The position numbers were made by a program, and so were the translations under genes. The notes below the pieces were generated by a model, which made no database searches, was not told where the DNA came from, and saw nothing but the letters and a program-made list of their open reading frames with translations. From Acanthococcus lagerstroemiae (Eukaryota; Arthropoda; Insecta; Hemiptera; Eriococcidae): DNA of 64,000 bases. Location of the stretch: positions 44,972,122 to 45,036,121 of the forward strand of contig CM063108.1 of the NCBI GenBank assembly GCA_031841125.1, read 5' to 3'. Of this stretch, positions 22,680 through 35,900 are shown one piece after another; position 1 is the first letter of the stretch, and the number at the start of each line of letters is the position of its first letter.

Positions 22680-23605
22680 CAGGGCTGCCAAGTCATTCTT
22701 TGAAAAATATCCCAAATGACGGGTAAAGAATATCTCAACGAGTGAAAAAATGTCTCAAACATTTTCGCCGCGCCACTGCAAGAACAGCCCGTTATTTGTA
22801 ACTCATTGATTTTTACATTTTCCAAAATTCAATCAAAGAGCTGTAACTTGGTCAGTTTTATTTTTATAGCTATGAAGATGACGAACCTATCAACGAATTC
22901 TGCATCAAATTCTGTACTAGGACCTGGAAAATCTCATTTTTACCAGCATTTACTGTAAGCCTGGTTTTCTCAGATCAGGCCATAGTTACAGCACTTGGAG
23001 TACAGGAGGACTTAGAATTCTCCGCTTTTTCATTTTCTTGGAAAAACATTAAAAAAACAGATTATCAGAGACATTATTCCAAACATAGACTATCAACTTA
23101 GGATACCTGTAACTCCCTCAGTGTTTCATATAAGACAAAAATTATCATCCTTTGCAAGAGGGTACTATTAAGAGCAGATACCTTATAACCATTACTCCTT
23201 TCTCCTGTGATATTCCTTTCTGATCTCAGACACTAACAGTGAACACTGATAACGTGATAACTCGGGTGTTTCTTTCGTGAAGTGGAGTTAATCCAGAAAT
23301 ATCGATTTCGATGTATATTGATGATGGAATATCGATAACAATTATACCGCGCTACGCTAGTGGATACTAAAAGTGTGTGGAGGAGGTCACCACGTCGCGT
23401 GGTTTGCGTGAAAATATCAGAGCAGAGAAGTTACTGCAGTTTAATATGATAGAAGAACGACGTTCACCGCTGATAATGGAAAAATTGTCCTAAAGTGCCA
23501 AAAAATGTCCCAAAAAATCAAAAACGTCCCAAAAATGCTCCACATGCTTCAAAAACTGAAAAAATATTCCGAATGGGACATAAATGTTCCAACTTGACAG
23601 CCCTG
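22680..23605. mobile_element. Non-autonomous hAT element (926 bp)
   Basis: The ends CAGGGCTGCCAAGT (22680) and, inverted, CAGGGCTGTCAAGT (to 23605) are flanked by a perfect 8-bp target duplication GTTGCGGA (22672-22679 and 23606-23613). Sub-terminal regions hold repeated TGTCCCAAAAA/ATCCCAAA motifs. There is no transposase. The TIR differs from that of the 19002 element, so this is another hAT family. Confidence 0.92.
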
Positions 23606-23867
23606 GTTGCGGACCCCACGGAAGGATTCACCCTGCCGTCACTACCTTCCTGCGTCGCCACACGTACCAAGACGAGGAGGTTAGGGGTAAGGAGGGAAAC
23701 GCAGTTCGGCTGTGGTGCACCCGAATTCCAGGTTAATGCTGGGTGAGTGTTGCCTCGGTCATTAGGGTGTCCCATAGTGGCCTTGGCCGGATAGCACAAA
23801 TCCGAAGACAGGAGAGACGAAATGGGCGCCTGGGCTAATCTCAAGACGTCCCTCTGGTCGCTGATGA

Positions 23868-24913
23868 AGGGCGCATGAATGGTTGACGCTAATAAAATGT
23901 TACACAAGGACACAACAAGATGTTTATTATTACACGAGGCATGATGCATGCATACAGTCAAATGTACCATATCGTAAGGTACTTCTAGTTATTACAACAA
24001 TTAGTCACTAGTCATTAGTGCGATCCTTGACCTTGCATTTCTTCCAACAACATGATGAAATCTGGCTCATAATTTGAAGTACCTGTCCTCATACAATGGT
24101 CCAACTTTACATTTGTCATTCTGCTTCTATATTTTGATTTCAAGTGCTTTATTGTTGAAAATATATGGATTCGCATGCGTATGTTGATGCACTACGCATG
24201 TATTATATTTATTTTCATCAACAATATTCGAAAAGTTTTCGTCCCTCATGTATGATTTCAGGCTCAAGTCGTTCTTCATGGTGATTATTTCCAGCTCTAA
24301 TTCATCGTAATTTTCTATGCCAAAATAATTGTTGATATTTTTCGAAACATCACCTGCTGCGAGTAGGTTAGTTATAAACTCCAAGATAGGCTCAAGATTC
24401 TTAAATTCTTTAAAATGAGAATTAAATTCGTCCAAAAGTGTAGCTAAATGTGGGGCAAATAAAATGGTATCATTATCTTTTTCACACACATTCCATGTTA
24501 TCGAAAATTTTCTTTAAATTTGGGAAGTGAGAAGTTGAATTTCTCAGTAAATAGGAATTTCCATGAAGTCAGTTTGGTTTTGAATGTATTCACCGATCCA
24601 ACCATTTTCGCAACATGACGATTGTTTCCTTGCATTTCCAGGTTCAGTTCATTTAGTTGTATTGTTATATCAGCGAGGAACCCCAGATCTGCAAGCCATG
24701 AGAGATCAGTCAACTTTGGATAATCTTCCTTGCTCAGCTACTTGACTCCGAGTATCGCAACGCACTGAATGACAGTACAACCCGGACGAGTTAAGTTTAA
24801 ACCCCGCCTGTCAGTGCTTGCAAGCGCTCATGTGTTTTGTGTGTTTGGCCATATGACGCTGAGGGCGCATCGAAAATCCGGTGCGCCCGCAGTTACAGCG
24901 TTGCCGACCCCTG
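23868..24913 (-). mobile_element. hAT element relic, Charlie/ZBED-type transposase
   Basis: The right end reads, inverted, CAGGGGTCGGCAACGC, a typical hAT terminus. The reverse strand encodes LSWLADLGFLADITIQLNEL, then NTFKTKLTSWKFLFTEKF. After a frameshift near 24495 it continues LFAPHLATLLDEFNSHFKEF and INNYFGIENYDELELEI. This order is that of the transposase-derived GTF2IRD2/ZBED5/SCAND3 proteins. The left terminal repeat is missing, and the insertion point is inferred from the uninterrupted R1-like copies. Confidence 0.8.
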
Positions 24914-25928
24914 CTCTAAAGAGTAGTTTCCGTTGACTAGGGGTGCGGTGTCTGGGGAGCCACATTTGCATGCCTGTATCCACATACGCTCCACCGAGTA
25001 GAATATCTGCTTGATACTAAAAATCTGTTCTCCGATACTTTTCCAAACCAAAATTCAAATTGCCCATTAATGAAGTGTAATTGTTGATTTTGAAGTCTTA
25101 ATATGGAGGCTAAAAGGAAAATCGAACATGATATGCGTAATCTACAAACCTCTCCCTGAAGAAAAACCTCGTTTGAATTTCGTAGACCTACTTTTTTAAG
25201 CCGAAGTTTTTATCTTCCTTTTTCAGGATGCAATATCGGATTTTGTGCTCAAATCGGTGCTCCATGTATAATCTGATTATCTTATTCGAGAAAAAACAAG
25301 AAATTACGAGAACTCATTATTTGGATACTTTGCTCAATTTTTTAAATTAAGTTAATCTTAGGAATCTCTTTTTTGGGTCCGAAAATTGGATTTTTGAATC
25401 CGAATTCGGGACGAATCAGGAATCTTATGCGATATTATTTGAAAATTTCACTTCGAAGTATTGTTCAGTTCCTCAAACCAGTTTAATTTTGACTCTTTTT
25501 GGTTTCAAAATGTGGATTTTTGGGTCCAATTCGAGACGAATTAAAAATTTGACGCATTATTTGGAATCAGCGATCTAGAAATTCCTTATTTCGATACTCT
25601 GTCCAAGTCATTTACCTACGTTTAATTTACTTTGCAGAATAGCTCATTCACGTTCGCGCTCAGTTCACGGCAAAAGTTCATTTACTGAACAGAAATTTTT
25701 CGTTCACAAAACGAATGTGCCTATTTGCCCATACGTAATCCCCAGTCCAAAGTCATACATATTATATTCTATATGACATATGACTTTGCCCCAGTCATTG
25801 GGATCTGTGATTCACAGTAGCACTCCTAGCGGAATTGAAACATGCGAAATTATCTTGCAGCGTGCAGCATGCAGCTACAAACAGGCTCTTGTACGCACAG
25901 CTTGTACGGGTGTACCTTGTACGAGAAC

Positions 25929-26101
25929 TAGGGCTCTATAGTTTCACCTGGGTATACTAAGCCGCCATTTTGGTTCATACTGCGCCCGTAGATGCCGAAT
26001 CCGACTATGCGGAGCGTAACGCGTAGTCAATGCGGCATCGACGGGCGCAGTATGAACCAAAATGGTGGCTCAGTATACCCAGGTGAAACTATAGAGCCCT
26101 A
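25929..26101. mobile_element. 173-bp near-perfect palindromic MITE (copy A)
   Basis: The element begins TAGGGCTCTATAG and ends with its complement. The arms pair over almost their whole length of more than 70 bases, leaving a short GC-rich centre (CCGACTATGCGGAGCG). It is flanked by the 7-bp repeat CGAGAAC (25922-25928 and 26102-26108), extendable to 8-9 bp if one end base is assigned to the target. A second 173-bp copy lies at 48811-48983. It has no coding capacity. The ends and duplication size suggest a hAT-like mobiliser. Confidence 0.9.
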
Positions 26102-26922
26102 CGAGAACGGGGTACTCATCCGCCATTTTTTGATCCTTGCTCACGATCGAACTTCCTGTTAAGTTGTTGACGTCATAATCTCATATCAAGGCGCTGACCT
26201 TTTTTTTCCGTCCATGATCCATGATCCGTATGTCCGTCTGTTGTCTTGCTGCCTCTGTTGTTTCGTTTTCTTCGTGGTTCGCAGTGCGCAGACAGAGTCA
26301 CAGACTATAGATACACTTCGTTTGGCAAAAACAATTGAACTTATAGTAATTATTCCACCTTATTTCTGTTATTTTCACATTTCATTATTTTCATTATCTT
26401 GAATCTCTTATTATTAAAAACGTTTCGCGTCTTTCAAATTCAGTAGCGATGGTTGGTGTTTCCACCATGACTGCTGTTGACCGTGTGTAAGTATCCTGGT
26501 AATTGCGATCAGATCAACCTGGCTAGCAGTTTTTGTTCTATTTTTCATCTCAGCAAATTGCGGTTGTATAACGGTGAGTAATTTCAATTCGAATTATTGA
26601 ACTTCAATATTCAATCAGATTTGTTCAGCGTGAAACGTGTTTGAAATACAACTCCCGATTGCTATTGTTGGATGATGTAAATTACTCTAGGTTATATTGT
26701 ATCTATTCGATGAGCATGCATCTTTCATCATATCAGTTACTTCTATAATTATGGAATATTGGAGGCCATCGAATTGAATTGTGAATTAGTAGGTGAAAGG
26801 AAACCTCATGAGAATTATTAATTCTTCTTAGATACTGAATTACGACCATGCAATGAGGTATTGAAGGTAGTTTTTATCTGTTGGTTTCAGAAGTGGTTGT
26901 TTGAAAGATAAGACTCGCTACG

Positions 26923-29900
26923 ATGGATGACTGTCAAGACGATGGTAAGTTCAAGATGTGTTGTTTAGGAATGGCGAGTAAGCATCTTCGATACTTTGAT
27001 GTTGGATTGTCAGTTAATACAGAGCGATGGCGATGAGACAGAGATAAATTAGTCGATAGTATCGACTATATTTCTGCATTGGTTAAGATCCTTATTTTCA
27101 TGTTCCAGGTAAATGGGATGATAAGGAAGAAGCGGGAACCAATGTTCATCACAAAAAGAATAATATCCTGCCGTTGTGGGGAAATGAACGTACCATGAAT
27201 TTGAATCCTTTAATATTAACCAACATTCAGTCATCTCACTATTTTAAAGGTAATTAAATAGATTCGGAACTACCAAATTATCATTCGTAATCGCAAAATG
27301 GATTTAATCTAGAATCTTTTGTTCTATTCTGTAGTTAACCTATATGAACTGAAAACTTACCACGAAGTAATCGATGAGATATATTACAACGTAACTCACT
27401 TGGAACCGTGGGAAAAAGGTAGTCGAAAAACAGCTGGGCAGACTGGAATGTGTGGTGGCGTAAGTATTGAATCGCTCAGATTAACCCATTTCAGTTTACG
27501 GTTGTATTAACTCGTTTGTTACTGACAGGTCAGAGGCGTCGGTGCCGGTGGAATTGTTTCGACAGCGTTTTGTCTTCTTTATAAGCTCTTTACCTTGAAA
27601 CTTACTCGTAAGCAGGTAATTGGGCTAATTACCCATCCAGATTCTCCTTATATACGCGTTCTCGGTTTCATGTACATCAGGTAAGTCAAAGTTGATATCC
27701 GCCTCTCTCCTAGAATAATTTTACCATTTCATAAGCAGCTTATTTTTCGTTCAATTTCTCGTTGATATATGGTATGTATACGTATAGTAACCTAATCTTT
27801 GATTATGCTTAACGAAAAACTCATTCGGAATTATGATACCAAGGATTTGTCTTTTTTTAAGAATACACTAGACACAGTCACTGAGTCATACTTACGACCG
27901 CCGAAGAAAGTACTTTTTGATTATACTTAGCCGTGTGTCGTGTTGACAATAAAAGTAATTTCATGCGACGGGAGTTTCATTTCTTATAATTAAACGCAGC
28001 TGTTAGATACTGTAAATCGTTCGTGAGTGTAACACATAGTTCAAACATTTTAAATCAAGTGTTCGCTGAATTACTAAGTTTAAATAACGTATTCCTTCTA
28101 CACTGTGGATACGTAGCATCAGAAATGTCGAATTACGTATTTGGTTTAGGGGTTGTTAACGTGTTCCGTTTGTGTTTCCTACAGGTATACGCAGCCACCC
28201 GCTGACCTGTGGGATTGGTATGAACCGTATTTGGATGATACACTGGTACGTGATCGTTGAGAACCTTTGATTTGATAAGTGAGAGTATTCGCGTGCTCTG
28301 ATAATGTTCGAAGTTCGACTCGTTATCGTTCTTGCATACTAATACAAGTGATTTTGTGTGCGTAGGAGGTAGACGTTAAAGCTGGTGGTGGACAATTTAT
28401 GACGATCGGCAATATTCTGAAAAATTTCTTGTGCAAATTGGAATGGTTTTCCACCCTGTTCCCGCGAATTCCAGTTCCTATTCAAGTAAGTTTATTTATG
28501 TTTATGGACTTGCGTCTGTGTTCTCCGGACTTACGTCATTATGCCGGAGTATTGTACACCAATACTCCCTTTGAACGCGGTTAGTTATTAGCGAATACTT
28601 CAACATAATGGAAAGTATTGCCCAAGACATTCCTGAAGGACTTGTTCCAACTAATAAACGCAAGTAACTGGTGTGAGTAAAAATGCATGTTGAGTCCAGT
28701 CATGTGAAGGAAGTGTAATCGTTGAATCGTGTTCGCTGGTCTTGAATGCCCTTCTGTGAGAAGTTGAAATAAAAAAACAGAAAGACCTGGCAGATAACTA
28801 ATATGCCAGAAGTCCATAAAGATACGGAATTCGTGTATAAACACGAGTATTAGCTTTAAGGTATCTTCCAATCATTATGTGAACATTGAAGGACCGAAGG
28901 GAGAGGGAGTTTGGCATCTAACTATAAATCGATGTTCGTTTGTATGTATGCATGCAACATATTGGTTGCTGAATCAGTGACGGCGCAGCATTCCAGAACA
29001 GGATGTATAGTCTGCGGATCATTTTTGTATTCCAGTCGGGATGGTGTGAAAAAAATCATATTTTCCTATCTGGGGAAATATAGGAAGCACATTTAAGAGA
29101 ATCCAACGTAGAATACATAGAAAACAGGTAGAAAATTATTTAGGAAATCTATGTAAGAGAATTATGTGATAGAACATTTGAAAAACAAATCATACGGAAA
29201 AGTAATACTAGAATATCGCGTGAAAGGAATCATATTGGGAGTTGATGTACAGGAATCAGATTGGGAGTTGATGTACAGAAATCATAGATCTCACAGGAAA
29301 ATGATAATGGAAAAACGTTAGGAAAGTCATGTAGGAAGGTAATTCAGGATAATCATATTATAGGGCAATAAATGATATCGGTATATGAACGCTGTTCAGC
29401 AAGAGGGAGCCAACTAACAAAGTCCGCTTTTTGAGAACACTTGATTCGAAGTTCAAGAGCCATGTAGAAACTATATGACACAGCGTTTACTGATAAGCTC
29501 TTTTCAACGTGAGTGCACATTTTTGAATAGGGGGCCCAATTTTGAAAAATTCTACGTTTTACGCTATTTCCAACGATACTAATAACTCATTTTATTTACA
29601 AATGTTAGTTGGTTCCCTCTTGCTGAACAGCGTCCATATCAAGGAGGGAAATGGTTTAAAGAAATTGTACTGGAAAATCACACGGGGGAAATCAAAGAGA
29701 GGAAACACGTTGGGACACGATAGCTATAGGATTGTTATACTGTATAAAACAAGCAGCTAGCTGTTGGAAGAGGGTCGACTCTGGACTAGAAAATTAGAGA
29801 CTAGTTTATCTGTTCAAGGAAAAGGACCTATCAGTAGTTATGTTTAAGGTCTCTTTATATGGCCGTATGTTCAAGTTCGTCACTTTTGAGTTATATAGCT

Positions 29901-32900
29901 TGCTTTACACTCGTTGGAAATGTTGTCAGGAGAAAAAGACCTCGTGATAATCGTGTCCAAGGCCGTTTTCCCTCCTTAACATAAGAGCTGAGAGATGAAA
30001 CGTAGTTATTAGGATGATGCTACAGGCAGCACACTTAACTACACATCACATCACATGACACATAGTAAGTTCAAGCTTCAAACGCGAAACTACAGACTGC
30101 AATTGCGCAGCAAACACTTTCTCTGAAAGAAGTATCTGCAAATGACTCTCGAATTTGAATGAATTCGTGGAGTTAGAAAACGTTTCTGTATTACTTAATT
30201 CAACCAATTCAGGTGGCACCTTAGGGTAAGGAAATCGTAACTCTTCACAGGCGATAGACAACAAAAATTGTATATCGATATGCAGAAGGGAGTTTATTTC
30301 GATTCAAATAAAGCTTACAATTCGAACAAGCACAACCGGAATAACCACGAATACTATCAAAACTTGTAAACGAGCTTTCGGTTTTGAGAACATCCGAAGT
30401 ACATCTGTTCATCATAACTTCGTAACTCAGCACTGACGTAGAACGATCGCAAGATCTTGACTCGGTCCCTCATGAACACACAGTTGACTAGAAATAGAAA
30501 GTACTATTGAGTATCGACAAACAGAATAATTGTCAATAATCAACTATCAGCCGATTCGTAATAATTGGCAACAAATTACAGATTTTACGCTGTTATATTA
30601 GCCTAGCGGAAGCTTCACTGCTGGAAACCTGAAACAGAATACCAAAATTACCATTAATACTTCTATAATTCACATCGCATTATTCCTTGGAAAATTTACT
30701 GATAAGAATACCACAGAAAGTTGTACTTGGTTCGATTCAAAGGAATTCTACACTAACTGAACTGAAAACCCATCAACCCATTTCATACATTAACGAACAA
30801 CACTCTTCTTCTAAATCCAGTTAATTTCTTCACGTTCCTTGAGGGAATAGATAATAAACTAATAATCTTGCTTCTGTAGAGTAAAATCCAAAATATTAAT
30901 AAAATGTAAAAATAATAACTTTTTTTCGGTTGGCTCATTGAAAATGACGCTCGCACAGTAATGAAGATCAAGATTAATGAGCACTACTGAAGGAGAAAGA
31001 AAAAAACGAGAAAAAAGTAATTGCAGGAAGCGCTCGTTGCTGACTCTTATAAAATCGAAATTGTTTGCTTATAATTAGTTTTATTATTTTCAACTAATTG
31101 TTTTCCCGAAAATAAAGCGCCGCTGAACTGAACACTGTAACTCCGATCAATGAACACTGCCGAAAACCACACATCTGAAATGACGCGCTACTGAACTGAA
31201 CTGTGATTCTGAATTGAGAAGAAAAATAGTGATTGCAATAGGCTCGGCTACTCCCCAAAACTCATGTTGGCAATTTGTATAACGAAATCTTTGAAGAAAT
31301 CCGGCAGGGAAATAATATTGGTTAATCATGTAGAAAAATCATATAACAAAGTTGTATAAGGAAACATTGTGTGAAACACGATATTATTGAAGGAAAATAT
31401 CAGAAAAATTAAGTAGACTTTATAAATTCAATATACCAGCTCAATAGGGTTACGTTCAGAATTACACCTTTAAAATGAATTCAGTTTAAGTTTTCCGTGT
31501 TGTGAATTCAAATCTTTCATAGAGTCGGCCAGTTTGAATTAATTTTACTGACATCTTGCTGCGTCGAAAGTAGCGAGACAGGACACAGTTTATATGAAAA
31601 TTTATATTAGAGAGAAGAGGTTTACTGCGTCTAACAAACGTCTTGTGTCTCCTACATTCATGTACCCGTGGTACGTAATCTTTTCAAAACTACCTTCTTT
31701 TTATTCTTGCAACTCAGTTTCCTTTTTCTCCCTCTATCGGCTAGGTAGGACATCCATGTGGTTTAGTTCCAATTTATGTTGCAGCACTCTCGGTCAGATT
31801 TGTTTTTACTATTGATCAGTGCTCAAGCCTTACAAACTCTTGGTTTTTGATTTCGTATGCCCTTGCTTTGGTCCGGACTAAACACACACCTCAAAAACCT
31901 CACACTGTGATGACGTAGAAGAGGGGGCTTCTGTAATCTGTTATCAATTCTGATTTTCTCCAGTGTATGAATGATGGATGTAATACACTAGAAGAGATTG
32001 CCAAATGATCATTATTGTTCACGAGAGAAGGCAGGTTTACAACGGACCAAAATCAAATCAGGTAATATACAACCGCACGCGAACTGGTGAAATAATGGAA
32101 AAACTGAAATTTGAAAAGTGTTACGTGTTGATTACTGGTGATATCTGGATGATCAACGTGGGCGGCGGAGAGAAGTGGAAAGAAGTTGACTCAAATATAA
32201 GCGGAATTAATCTTTTATGGAATACCTAAAGAAAGAAAGAAAAAAGAAACTGCGATTGAGAAAAATTCTTAACTGTAGCTTTCCTGAACATTAAGATTAC
32301 GTTGAACCCTGTTAAGAACCACCACCCTCTCCCCCTAGCCTAGACTACTAGCTCAGTATCAGAAAATACTGTCCCTCGACTGAACTATCTGAGATATGAT
32401 AGAAACTCATTAAAATCAATGAAAATTCATTCAAGCAGTTTTAAGACTCACGCTCATTAACGAGGTTTTGCAATAATTTTCTAATTATATTAAAACTCCT
32501 TAAAGTTCTTCTAGACTCACTCAAGTTCAATGCCGACTAGTTACAACTGTTTGAGACATCAAGATTGTCGAAGTATTAGATTCATCAGAAATCTTAGGAA
32601 GTTGTGACTCTTTTGAGACTTCAGGTCTTGTATATATACTGATTGAGACTTTTTCAGACTGTTTTAGATTTGTGTGAGACTCATGAATACCCATTAAGAC
32701 GTCAAGATTCAGTTTGTGTAGTGAGTCAGTGTGACTTGTTACAATTTATTAATCCTACTGTTAGGACTTCCTAAAACTTCTAGTCTAGAGTACTTGACTA
32801 TGAGTGATAAGGACTCGCTGTGGTTCTTGTAGGGCGCTGTATGACCTATTTAGGACTATCGATTAAGTCTGTTTTGATACCTTATACATATGTGGCAGTT

Positions 32901-35900
32901 TCTATAAAAAGGGGTAACTTTGTTGATAGATTGAAGTCTCTGAAAACGTGAAAAAATGGAAAAAAATTTTGGTCAAGAAAGTCAATTTAGAGATTTTGGT
33001 CGATTTCTATAGGAAAAATATCGCAATAACGAAGAGATAAAATTTACGGGTGTGAGAGAGAAGAGGAAGAGACAGAAATAGAATTATGAAAGCGAATGAG
33101 AAAGAATGCGAATGCCTGCGTCGCTTCTTCGTGGGTTTTCGGAGCTCACGAATAAATCCGATGTTCTGAATTGTTACCACATAGAAGACCGAAAAATTAC
33201 CTTTCCAACAAGCCCTCGTCGAGGCTGGTAACGTGACTCCGCGGGCGGCGAGTTACGGCCGCTTGAAGGAGTGGGAGAAAAAGGCGTGTCTAACTTTAGA
33301 CGCGTTTTCCTCAAAAACGTGTTTTCGCGCGTTCTGGTTATACTCAGCTTTGACCGCTTGTATCTCCGCAAAGGAAAACGCTTCAGATCTTGCCGATAGC
33401 TCCTTGGAAAGGCATTCATTCCTCTATTACGTACTATCCGTAACTCAAAATTCGTCGGATCGACGAAGTTACCCCTTTTTATAGAAACTGCCACATATAT
33501 TGCCTGAAAATGCGAGATTCATTGACTCTTGACTCAGGTTCTTTCCCGAATAAAGGGAAGTAGGGGGACTGTTTCGTGTCGTTTCTGACACTATTTTCTT
33601 TATCTTGACGAAATGAGATTTTTTTCTCGAAGAAGAAGCGATATGTCTAGTTTCCATGTGTAATAATTCGTAAGAAAAAGTTAAGAAGCAAGCAATGAGT
33701 TATTCGCTCATTGCATGAAGGTTTTTACACGATGAAGAGTTGAAACAAAAAAGGAAAAGAGAAGATTAATAGCTTTCAGTTTTATAACTTAATATGTAAC
33801 TTTCATTTTCATTGCCAAGGTATGATGATAAAGATGAGATACTATATTAATTAATAACTAATCCAATGTTGCGTAGCTTATTTTGTCCCTGTAATTTGAA
33901 GCAGGTTCCACATTGGGACTACAGAGAAGCTAAATTAGGAAAAACGTTTTCTCACTTTCTTTGGGTCAGTACTCCATTCCGAATTGGTTGATTCAAAAAA
34001 CCTTCTCGTGGTTTGCCTAGTTTACTCTATCATGAATTTTCTATTATTGAAACCTGATCTCTGTAAGGGCAACAACTAAGTCTCTGGGAGAGCATTTGCC
34101 CTCCGTCAGTCGCCCATCCGCATCGCAGAGAGCTTTTTTTGAATATAAGAATCATGTTTCTCATTTAATTGCTCAGCTTCGTCTACTGTGTTTTAACAAA
34201 AGTTTTTGTTTTTGTGCAGCAAAAATTAGAAAAGAAAATGAACGAAAAGTATCCGCCGTCAGCGCAGGCAGCCGTTGTTCCAGCTGCTGGGAGAAGACTC
34301 GGCTCCACAAGCAGGGCTGAATCTAGATCTAGGCCTTCTCCTGACGAGGAAGGTTACGCCAGAAATCGAGACCGAAGCAAGTACTCCAGCTCAAGAGAGT
34401 AAGTTCGTCGTGCTGATAGAGCTTCTATAATGTTCCGTTTTAGAGTACTGAAGCTTGGCTTGATGTTGCTCGTCTACTGCTTTGAATTTTGTTGGATTTC
34501 GGCTGCAAGGTTTCTTTAAGATGAAAGGGGTGGAGGTAGATTTCCACCAAATATAACTGAAGTTTGAATTTCCAATTCGACCTCGAAGATGTATTGGATG
34601 TTCCAGCTGAGTATGTCAAGCCAGGCGGAGGTGTTGATATTTGGCTAAAGCTCTAGATAGGAGAGTACGATCGTTCGCCATTCTGAATCCAACCGCGCCC
34701 GTTGATGTCGAATTGACAACGCGGTATGCTCCGCATAGTCGGATTCGACATCCACGAGCACGGTTGAGGTCAAAATGGCGGACGATTGTATTTACACGAA
34801 GTATACAGAGCTCTAATTTGGCCAGAGGAATAAAATCATTATGAACATGTATGATCTGTATTCAAGATTGATGGGGCTATTTCGAAGGGCTACGTCAGTT
34901 TTATCATTCTAATCGTAAGATTTGGGGAAAATTTTTGAAGTGCACAACTTGAAGATAACTCCTTCAGTTCTGAGTATAGGCCATACTTGTATGTAACGTC
35001 GTTTGTTCCTCTCGATGAGTACCATCACCTATCCGCGGGGCATACTAAGCTCCAGCACCTTGTATTAATATCCATCAGGTTCGATTGGAATAATGTCTAC
35101 ATTTCCGTGCTGTGTGGTTCCAATTCCCGTATTTTGAAAAAACGTCTTCCAATTGTCGAAAAGTTCCCCTTTTGGACAGGAATTCTCCTAAAAATTTGAA
35201 AGGATAATAGTCTTCTAAAATGAAAGCTGAAATGATGAATTTCCTTGTATATGTATGTTATTGAAACCCATCCGTGTTAAACTGGAAACGTCTCCCATAA
35301 TCAAAAATTGAATCGACCTGAATCCCTCAAACCCATTTTAGTATTATCAGAACTTACACGTGTCCTCCGTTAGAGAAGCCGTCAGACTTAACAGCATTAT
35401 ACATTTTAATGAAATTATTAGATTACGAATTCCATCAACCTTGATGGTATTATGTACTCCCATCAGAGTCGGGAGAAACATTCGCCGAATTCAATAGAAA
35501 TATCAACTTCTGTGTAACATTCATTGGAAAACAATTTTCAATTGAACTCTAGAGTCATACCACTCTTCTCTCAGACGGTACTTGTTACTTGGAGATGTTA
35601 ATTTTAGTTCTTACCCACTGGTACAGCTCAGCTGCAGCAGCGCTCCGAGACGATCGCAAGAACTCGGGTCGTCTGTCCAGTCACCGTAGCTCAAGTCGCG
35701 ACCGCTATCGAGGAGAGCGCAGGGAGCCGCGTAGTAGCAGTCCGTACGCGAGGAATGGTTACCGCAGCTCAAGTCGCGATGATCGAGAACGCGATCGATA
35801 TCGCTATGAGGAGCGCGAACGACGTCGCAGCTCGGAGAAGGATCGCAGGCATCGGCATCACGCGGAAGAATATACGCGTGAGGAGCGGTATCGGAAAAGC

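Larger units (their letters stand above)
22413..25005 (+). mobile_element. R1-like 3' region split by two hAT insertions
   Basis: The segment resumes the R1-type C-terminus (PLVSEMLKSESGWNR, TIMKKKMQTEWSRQRADEQ), then is cut at 22679 by a 926-bp hAT element. It continues at 23614 with the same ORF end (TRTKTRRLGVRRE) and the shared 3' UTR. At about 23867 it is cut again by a second hAT-derived block, and it finishes from 24914 to about 25003 with GGGGTGCGGTGTCTGGGG and the common 3' end CGCTCCACC. Comparison with the uninterrupted copies at 1768 and 9028 shows the pieces belong together. Confidence 0.82.

Noticed and set aside
22326..22715. 129-aa reverse-strand ORF
   Set aside because: The + strand reads the R1-type C-terminus, and the ORF also runs into the hAT terminus at 22680.
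26449..26492. Upstream ATG with a GTAAGT donor (MVGVSTMTAVDRV)
   Set aside because: It could be an alternative first exon of PRPF38B. Its phase with exon 2 and its conservation cannot be judged, and the MDDCQDDG start fits directly.
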